This document shows, in pieces, positions 1 to 4,900 of a stretch of 7,226 nt of DNA. The notes under the pieces were generated by a model. The model saw nothing but the letters and a program-made list of their open reading frames with translations. It was not told where the DNA came from and made no database searches. The stretch lies in contig DMTA01000426.1 of assembly GCA_003454835.1 (NCBI GenBank), positions 1 through 7,226 on the forward strand, given 5' to 3'. This DNA is from Achromobacter sp. Lineage in GTDB: Bacteria > Pseudomonadota > Gammaproteobacteria > Burkholderiales > Burkholderiaceae_B. Position numbers and translations under genes: made by a program. Position 1 is the first letter of the stretch. The number at the start of each line of letters is the position of its first letter.

Positions 1-231
<231 letters not shown>

Positions 232-276
232 GGCGCATCGAGCGCCTGGCGGTGCGCGTTGCTCCGCCCGGCAAAC

Positions 277-305
277 GACAAGGGAGCCCTCGGGCTCCCT
301 TTGTC
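277..305 (+). terminator. Terminator hairpin between convergent thiolase and DUF192 genes
   Basis: A GC-rich stem pairs AAGGGAGCC with GGCTCCCTT around a CTCG tetraloop, with further partial pairing of flanking GAC/GTC. It sits 45 nt after the thiolase stop and is followed by a short T-containing stretch (TTTGTCATT). The reverse strand also has a modest T stretch, so it may serve both convergent genes. The tail is weak, so termination efficiency is uncertain. Confidence 0.7.
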
Positions 306-336
306 ATTCAGTACCAGGGCGGTCCGCCCAAAAGTG

Positions 337-879
337 TCAGGGCAGGCCGTCGAGCTTTTTGCCGGCAGTGATGCCGTGCCTGTCGAACCACCCTTGGGCC
401 ATCTCCAGCGCGTGGCGCACCGGCTTCTTTGCGCAATGCGGGTCTTCGGTCTGCGGCGCCATGTCTTCAATGTTGACGATCGTGCCGTCGTCGGCGATAA
501 AGGCAATCGACAGCGGCAGCAACGTGTTGCGCATCCAGAAGCACTGCACGTCCGGCTGGTCGAAGACGAACAGCATGCCATCGTTGCCGGGCAGTTCCCT
601 GCGGAACATCAGGCCGTCGCGCCGCGTGGCGTCCGTGTTTGCAACTTCCGCGCGGATAATATGGATGCCGGCCGACAGTTGCGTCGTGGGCAGACGCGGC
701 TGCGGGCCGGTCTGTTGCTGGGCGCTGGCGGGCAGGGGCAGGGCGGCTGCGATCGCGATGGCTGCGGCGGCCATCACCGGCGCTTTGCGGCCAGCCGCGG
801 TAACCGCCGACGATGCCTTGGTGAAGGTTGTTTTGAACAGCGTGCGAACAATGGGAAACAAAACGGCAATCTTCAGCAT
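337..879 (-). CDS. Secreted DUF192 family protein
   Basis: A 180-residue protein of the DUF192 family, which has a small beta-barrel fold and no established biochemical function. Conserved family blocks are all present: GLMFRRELP (about residues 89-97), GMLFVF (101-106), FWMRNT (114-119), then LPLSIAFI and RHALEM...G. A hydrophobic alanine-rich segment (36-50) ending in ASA followed by Q, with RK just before it, looks like a Sec signal peptide cleaved near residue 53, so the protein should be periplasmic. The N-region before it is unusually long; an internal ATG at 774 would leave too little positive charge, so I keep the ATG at 879. A TTG further upstream at 909 lies inside the neighbouring terminator stem and is unlikely. 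No strong Shine-Dalgarno precedes 879. Two cysteines (113 and 149) lie in the mature part. It is co-oriented with the cold-shock gene upstream and may depend on readthrough from it. Confidence 0.87.
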   Translation of the reverse strand: MLKIAVLFPIVRTLFKTTFTKASSAVTAAGRKAPVMAAAAIAIAAALPLPASAQQQTGPQPRLPTTQLSAGIHIIRAEVANTDATRRDGLMFRRELPGNDGMLFVFDQPDVQCFWMRNTLLPLSIAFIADDGTIVNIEDMAPQTEDPHCAKKPVRHALEMAQGWFDRHGITAGKKLDGLP

Positions 880-893
880 GGCCCGGCGGAGTA

Positions 894-932
894 TTAAGAA
901 AAATAACAAGGCGGGGCCCGAAAGCCCCGCCT
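894..932 (-). terminator. Rho-independent terminator of the cold-shock gene
   Basis: Read on the - strand, a perfect 9-bp stem (AGGCGGGGC at 909-917 paired with GCCCCGCCT at 924-932, loop of 6 nt) is followed directly by the T-rich tail TTGTTATTTTT. This is the clearest intrinsic terminator in the window. It lies 42 nt after the cold-shock stop codon and about 15-30 nt before the DUF192 ATG, so it separates the two genes. DUF192 expression would need readthrough or a promoter hidden in the terminator tail. Confidence 0.9.
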
Positions 933-973
933 GGATAATGGCTCAACGTCACCGTTGCGCTTTAAAGGGTAAC

Positions 974-1219
974 TCAGGCAGCCGTAATATTGAGCGCCTG
1001 TTTGCCTTTAGGCCCCTGGATAATCTCGAAGGCCACTTTCTGGCCTTCTTTCAGGGTTTTAAAACCATTCATCTGGATGGACGAGAAGTGGGCGAACAGA
1101 TCTTCACCGCCATCGTCGGGCGTAATGAAGCCAAACCCCTTTGCATCGTTGAACCATTTGACGGTGCCCGTCGATTTGGGATTGTCCCCTTGGACGGCGG
1201 TTGCGGTCGTATCAGACAT
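974..1219 (-). CDS. CspA-family cold-shock protein
   Basis: An 81-residue single cold-shock domain, an OB-fold that binds single-stranded RNA and DNA and melts mRNA structure in the cytoplasm. RNP1 is KGFGFI (residues 27-32) and RNP2 is LFAHFS (41-46), with the aromatic residues W22, F23, F29, F31, F42 and F45 that normally stack on bases. The core begins at STGTVKWFN; a 15-residue N-terminal extension ([15 protein letters not shown]) makes it longer than the usual 67-70 residue CspA. The ATG at 1219 is chosen because GAGG lies about 8 nt upstream and the family domain starts soon after. The frame stays open further upstream, but that stretch lies in the leader and has no family similarity. 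The long leader and strong terminator fit a cold-shock mRNA. Which csp paralogue this is cannot be told from sequence alone. Confidence 0.95.
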   Translation of the reverse strand: MSDTTATAVQGDNPKSTGTVKWFNDAKGFGFITPDDGGEDLFAHFSSIQMNGFKTLKEGQKVAFEIIQGPKGKQALNITAA

Positions 1220-1327
1220 GCGGCCTGCCTCATTGAATCGTATGTTGACAGAAGGGCATTGTGGTCTAGACCCCTGTCCCCCCTCCGGCTTCCTGGCAGA
1301 TTTTCGGTAAATTGAAAACCCCAGAAT
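1220..1327 (-). promoter_or_regulatory. Long 5' leader of the cold-shock mRNA
   Basis: If transcription starts near 1327, as the promoter predicts, the leader is about 108 nt. Many csp mRNAs have long leaders that act as temperature-responsive structures. In this one, on the - strand, GACAG (1274-1278) can pair with CTGTC (1247-1251), and GGG (1271-1273) with CCC (1254-1256) across a 2-nt bulge. The loop contains most of a 10-bp palindrome, GGTCTAGACC (1263-1272). The hairpin ends about 28 nt before the start codon, leaving the GAGG at 1228-1231 free in this fold. No standard cold-box match was identified. The leader length is an inference from the promoter. Confidence 0.5.
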
Positions 1328-1333
1328 GCGTGG

Positions 1334-1363
1334 ATAATGCGCCGCTTTTCTTGACCTAGTCAA
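1334..1363 (-). promoter_or_regulatory. Sigma70-type promoter for the cold-shock gene
   Basis: On the - strand, TTGACT (1358-1363) matches the -35 consensus at five of six positions. After 18 nt comes CATTAT (1334-1339), matching the -10 at four of six. The predicted start is near 1327. The -35 is one arm of the palindrome TTGACCTAGTCAA. Confidence 0.6.
1351..1363. repeat. Perfect inverted repeat TTGAC-CTA-GTCAA in the divergent csp/clpS region
   Basis: Five-base arms with a 3-nt spacer. Each arm reads as a -35-like TTGAC, one facing each divergent gene. Just to the right, GTAT (1364-1367), ATAC (1370-1373) and GTAT (1377-1380) form further short inverted repeats. The site could be overlapping -35 elements, an operator, or both; the sequence does not decide this. 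Confidence 0.5.
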
Positions 1364-1387
1364 GTATGGATACTACGTATTTCTGCG

Positions 1388-1436
1388 TGTAATTTTCAGT
1401 AAGTTGAGTGGTTGCCGTCCCCAGTTTAAATAGAAT
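1388..1436 (+). promoter_or_regulatory. Candidate clpS promoter elements
   Basis: Two -10-like hexamers precede clpS: TGTAAT (1388-1393) and TAGAAT (1431-1436), each matching TATAAT at five of six positions. Neither has a good -35 at normal spacing; TTGAGT (1404-1409) is 21 nt from the second. The first would give a leader of about 45 nt; the second would start transcription within a few bases of the ATG at 1446. Which is used cannot be settled here. Confidence 0.35.
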
Positions 1437-1445
1437 ACCCGCCCT

Positions 1446-1760
1446 ATGAGTTCTACCTTGGATTCCCAGCATGACTTGGTCGTCGAGAAGGCGCCGGCAC
1501 GCACTGCGCCGCCGCCGATGTACCAGGTATTGCTGCTCAATGACGACTACACCCCGATGGAGTTCGTCGTGAAAGTGCTGCAGAAATTCTTCAATAAGAA
1601 TCAGGAAGAGGCGACGCGGATCATGCTGCAAGTGCATCACGAAGGCCGAGGCGTCTGCGGGGTTTACCCTCGTGACCTCGCCGCCACGCGCATTGCGCAG
1701 GTTGGTCAATATGCGCGGGCGCGCCAGCACCCGCTGCAATGCGTCATGGAACCGGTGTGA
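1446..1760 (+). CDS. clpS: ATP-dependent Clp protease adaptor ClpS
   Basis: A 104-residue protein that closely follows E. coli ClpS, the cytoplasmic adaptor that binds proteins with bulky hydrophobic N-terminal residues (Leu, Phe, Tyr, Trp) and hands them to ClpAP for degradation. The disordered N-terminal tail (about residues 1-22), needed in the family to engage ClpA, is followed by the core beginning [17 protein letters not shown]. The binding-pocket residues known from E. coli are present: N32, D33, T36, M38, M60, V63 and H64 (two lower than E. coli numbering). The ICGV-like hairpin appears as VCGV (70-73), and HPLQC lies near the C-terminus. Length matches the family (106 in E. coli). 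The ATG start has no visible Shine-Dalgarno. In many proteobacteria clpA follows immediately; here two hairpins and an unrelated gene follow instead. Confidence 0.97.
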   Translation: MSSTLDSQHDLVVEKAPARTAPPPMYQVLLLNDDYTPMEFVVKVLQKFFNKNQEEATRIMLQVHHEGRGVCGVYPRDLAATRIAQVGQYARARQHPLQCVMEPV

Positions 1761-1775
1761 TTTCCACAAAACAAA

Positions 1776-1803
1776 ATGGCGCCGCCAGTAATGGCGGCGT
1801 TGT
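1776..1803. terminator. GC hairpin downstream of clpS, T-rich tail only on the - strand side
   Basis: A perfect 8-bp stem (CGCCGCCA at 1780-1787, TGGCGGCG at 1792-1799, loop GTAA) can be lengthened by G-U pairs. On the + strand only TTGTG follows, a poor tail. On the - strand the stem is followed by CCATTTTGTTTTG, a better one. It may be bidirectional or may mainly stop antisense transcription. Confidence 0.5.
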
Positions 1804-1807
1804 GCTG

Positions 1808-1843
1808 CCGGTTGCATCCCGGGTACAGGGATGAACGGTTTTG
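1808..1843 (+). terminator. Probable intrinsic terminator of clpS
   Basis: CCGGTTGCATCCC (1808-1820) pairs with GGGATGAACGG (1828-1838) as an imperfect 11-bp stem with two single-G bulges and a 7-nt loop, followed by TTTTG (1839-1843). It is the second hairpin after clpS and the only one of the two with a T-run in the + direction. It suggests clpS is monocistronic and that the macroglobulin gene has its own promoter. Confidence 0.5.
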
Positions 1844-1916
1844 CCGCGTAACGGGAAGCGCGCGGCACATGCGGGTCGGCAGCTCCGCCGCTAAGGAGCG
1901 TTGCATTCTAGTGGGC

Positions 1917-1922
1917 GGGGAG
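1917..1922 (+). promoter_or_regulatory. Ribosome binding site deciding the macroglobulin start
   Basis: GGGAGG lies 8 nt before the GTG at 1931, which is normal spacing. Another good match, AAGGAG (1893-1898), lies only 2 nt before the in-frame TTG at 1901, too close to use. This favours GTG 1931. No convincing promoter was recognised between 1844 and 1916. Confidence 0.65.
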
Positions 1923-1930
1923 GTTTCGCC

Positions 1931-4900
1931 GTGAGCGGAAAGTTCAACAAGACCTGGCTGGCAGTAGCCGGGATCGCTGTGGTGGCTGGCGCGATTGGCG
2001 CGGGCTGGTGGATGGGCAAGGGGCAGCGGCCGGCAAGCACGGTTGCAGTTGTGGCGGCGCAGACAGCGACCGCTCCGTCCGCGCAGGCGGCGAGCAGCGC
2101 GGCGCCAACGCTACCTGCCAGCGCAACGGTAGGCGCGGCGGATCCCTTCGCGGCCTTGAATTGCCAACCTCGCCAATTCAACGATGCCTTGTCGCTGGCC
2201 GTGACCTTCACGCAGCCAGTGGATGCCAAGAGCAATCTGGACGCTTTCCTGCAGGTGACCGATACGGGTTCGACGGCCGGCAAGGCCGACGAGGACAGCG
2301 AATCGGCCGCCGCGCCGGGGCAGCAGCCGGCCTCAGTGCGTCCTGGCGATTCCGCGCCCAAGGGCAAGATCCTCAAGGGCAACTGGGTCGTCGGCGACAA
2401 CCCGCGCGTGGTGTACTTCCCCTATGTGCAGCCGCAGCGTTCCTATGCAATCACGGTGCGCTCGGGCCTGCCCGGCGCGGGTGAAAAGGTCGCGCTGACC
2501 GAGGCTTCGCATTGCGAAGTCAGCACGCAGGCCATGCCGCCGTCGTTCTATTTCGCGAGCCGCGGCGTGGTGCTGCCGGCCGGTCAGAATGGCGGTCTGC
2601 CGGTGGCCACGGTCAACGTGCCCGAGGTCGACGTGCAGTTCCTGCGCGTGTCCCCCGAACGCGTGCCCGAACTCTTCGACACCGTGTTGGGCGTGGGCCG
2701 CACCCCCGCTGCCTCGGAAGACGAGGACGACGGCAACTATGACGAGAACGACTGGCGCTATGCCGGCAACCGCAGCCTGAAGGGCTCGGTCAGCAACTGG
2801 GACCTGGACCGGCTGAATTCGCTGACGACCAGCGTCTATCAGGGCCGCTTCGTCACTGATGACAAGCCGAACCGCCGCCACGTCACGTTCCTGCCCGTTG
2901 AGGGCATCAAGGAACTGCAGGAACCGGGCATCTACGTTGCGGTCATGAGCCAACCGGGCCGTTTCCGCTACGAATATCAGGTCACCTATTTCTACGTTAG
3001 CGACATCGGGCTGCATGCGCGCCGCTACAGCGACCGCATCGAAGCGTATTCGGTGTCGCTGAAGTCCGGCCAGGCCATCTCGGGCGCGGTGTTTGAACTG
3101 GTGGATGGCGCCGGCAAGCCGCTGGCGAAGGCCGCCGCCGATGCGCAGGGCCATGTCCGCTTTGACGGCAGCTTTGCCAATGCCCGCGTCATCCGGGCCT
3201 CGCGCGACAAGGAAATGACCGTGCTGGCGCTGGGTGAACCGGCGCTGGACCTGTCCGAGTTCGATACGGGCGGCCACGCGTCGCGCGCGAACAACCTGTT
3301 TGTCTACGCTGGCCGCAACTTGTATCGCCCCGGCGAAACCTTCCACGTATCGGTGCTGCCGCGCGACCTGGACGGCCGCGTGCTGACCCCGTCGCCGCTG
3401 ACCGCGACCCTCAAGCGACCGGATGGCCGCACGATGCAGACCGCGCTGTGGCAACCGCAGAAGGATCTGCCCGGCTACGTCGAGCGCGCGATCGATCTGC
3501 CGCTGGATGCGCAGACCGGCACGTGGCTGCTGGAATTGCGCGTCGATCCGTCCTCGCGCGCACCGGATGCCTCGTGGAAGTTCCAGGTCGAAGAGTTCCT
3601 GCCCGAACGCATGAAGATGGCGCTGACCTCCGGTCAGGACGTGCTGTCCCCCGACGAGGAACTGACCGTCGACGTGCAGGGCGACTATCTGTATGGCGCG
3701 CCCGCGGCGGGCAACCGCCTCTTGGCAACCTTCCAGGTCAAACGCGATCGCTTTGCACTGGCTCAGCAATGGCCGGGCTTCATCTTCGGCGACGTGGCCG
3801 ACGATACTCGCCGCAGCTTCGGCGAACTGCCGGAGTCCGCGCTGGACGACAAGGGTCGCGCGCAGCTCGACGTGAACCCGAACGCCGCCGGCACGCATTC
3901 GCCGATGAAGGTCCGCGTGTCCGCCAGCCTGCTGGAGTCGGGCGGCCGTCCGGTGGTCCGCTCCATCGAGCGCAGCGTCTGGCCCGCCGACAAGCTGATC
4001 GCCGTCCGTCCGCAGTTCGACAGCGACGTGGCCCGCGAGAACGCGCCGGCCGGTTTTGAAGTCATCCGCGCCAACGCGCAAGGCAAGATCGAACCGCTCG
4101 CGCAGGCGCAGATGCGTCTGTTCCGCGAAGAGCGCCAGTACTACTGGCGGTTCGACGATCAGCGGGGCTGGAACAGCGGCTATACCGAAACCGAAGAACT
4201 GGTCGATTCGCGTGAGATCGCGCTGAACGATCGCACCCAACTGACCGTGCCGGTCAAGTGGGGCCGCTACCGCCTGGAAATCACGGATCCGGAAACCGGC
4301 GAAACGATGCGTTATCGCTTCTATGCCGGCTGGAACGCGCAGGACGCCGATGCCATGGGCAACCGTCCCGACCGTGTGCAGATGAAGCTGGAAGGCGTGC
4401 CCGCGAAGCCGGGCGACACCGTCAAGCTGACGCTGACGCCGCCGCATGACGGCCAGGCGCTCATCACCGTCGAAGGCGACCGCATGCTGTGGTCCAAGTG
4501 GGTAGCCGTGAAGGCCACCGGCACCGAGGTCGAGATTCCAGTCGACAAGGAATGGAAGCGCCACGATCTGTATGTGGCCGCGGCGGTGTTCCGCCCCGGC
4601 AGCGAAGGCGACCGCGTCACGCCGGCCCGCGCGCTGGGCCTGGCGTTCCTGCCGATCGCCAGCGCCGACCGCAAGCTGGACGTCAAACTCACCGCCGCGC
4701 CGAAGGCCGTGCCGGAGACCAAGACGACCGTGCGCGTCAAGGTCGACGGCGCCCAGGGCAAGCAGGCGATGGTGACGCTGTCCGCGGTTGACGTGGGCAT
4801 TCTCAACATCAACCAGTACGCCACGCCTGACCCGCTGGATTACTTCTTTGGCAAGCACCGCTACGCGCCCGAGTTGCTGGACATGTACGGCAAGCTCATC

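Noticed and set aside
1245..1273. Perfect TTGACA on the + strand inside the cold-shock leader
   Set aside because: The best -10 at 16 nt is TAGACC, which is poor. It lies antisense within the leader and one arm forms the leader hairpin.
359..1315. A 318-codon + strand frame across the DUF192 and cold-shock genes
   Set aside because: It runs antisense to two well-recognised genes and through their terminator; the product has no recognisable features.
1220..1363. N-terminal extension of the cold-shock protein up to position 1363
   Set aside because: It covers the promoter and leader, shows no cold-shock similarity, and the ATG at 1219 has a ribosome site and fits the family start.
1356..1868. 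A 170-codon - strand frame covering clpS and the intergenic regions
   Set aside because: It is a shadow of clpS, which matches its family from end to end.
1901..1930. TTG at 1901 as start of the macroglobulin gene
   Set aside because: Its Shine-Dalgarno is only 2 nt away, and GTG 1931 has a well-spaced site and gives a clean basic-then-hydrophobic N-terminus.
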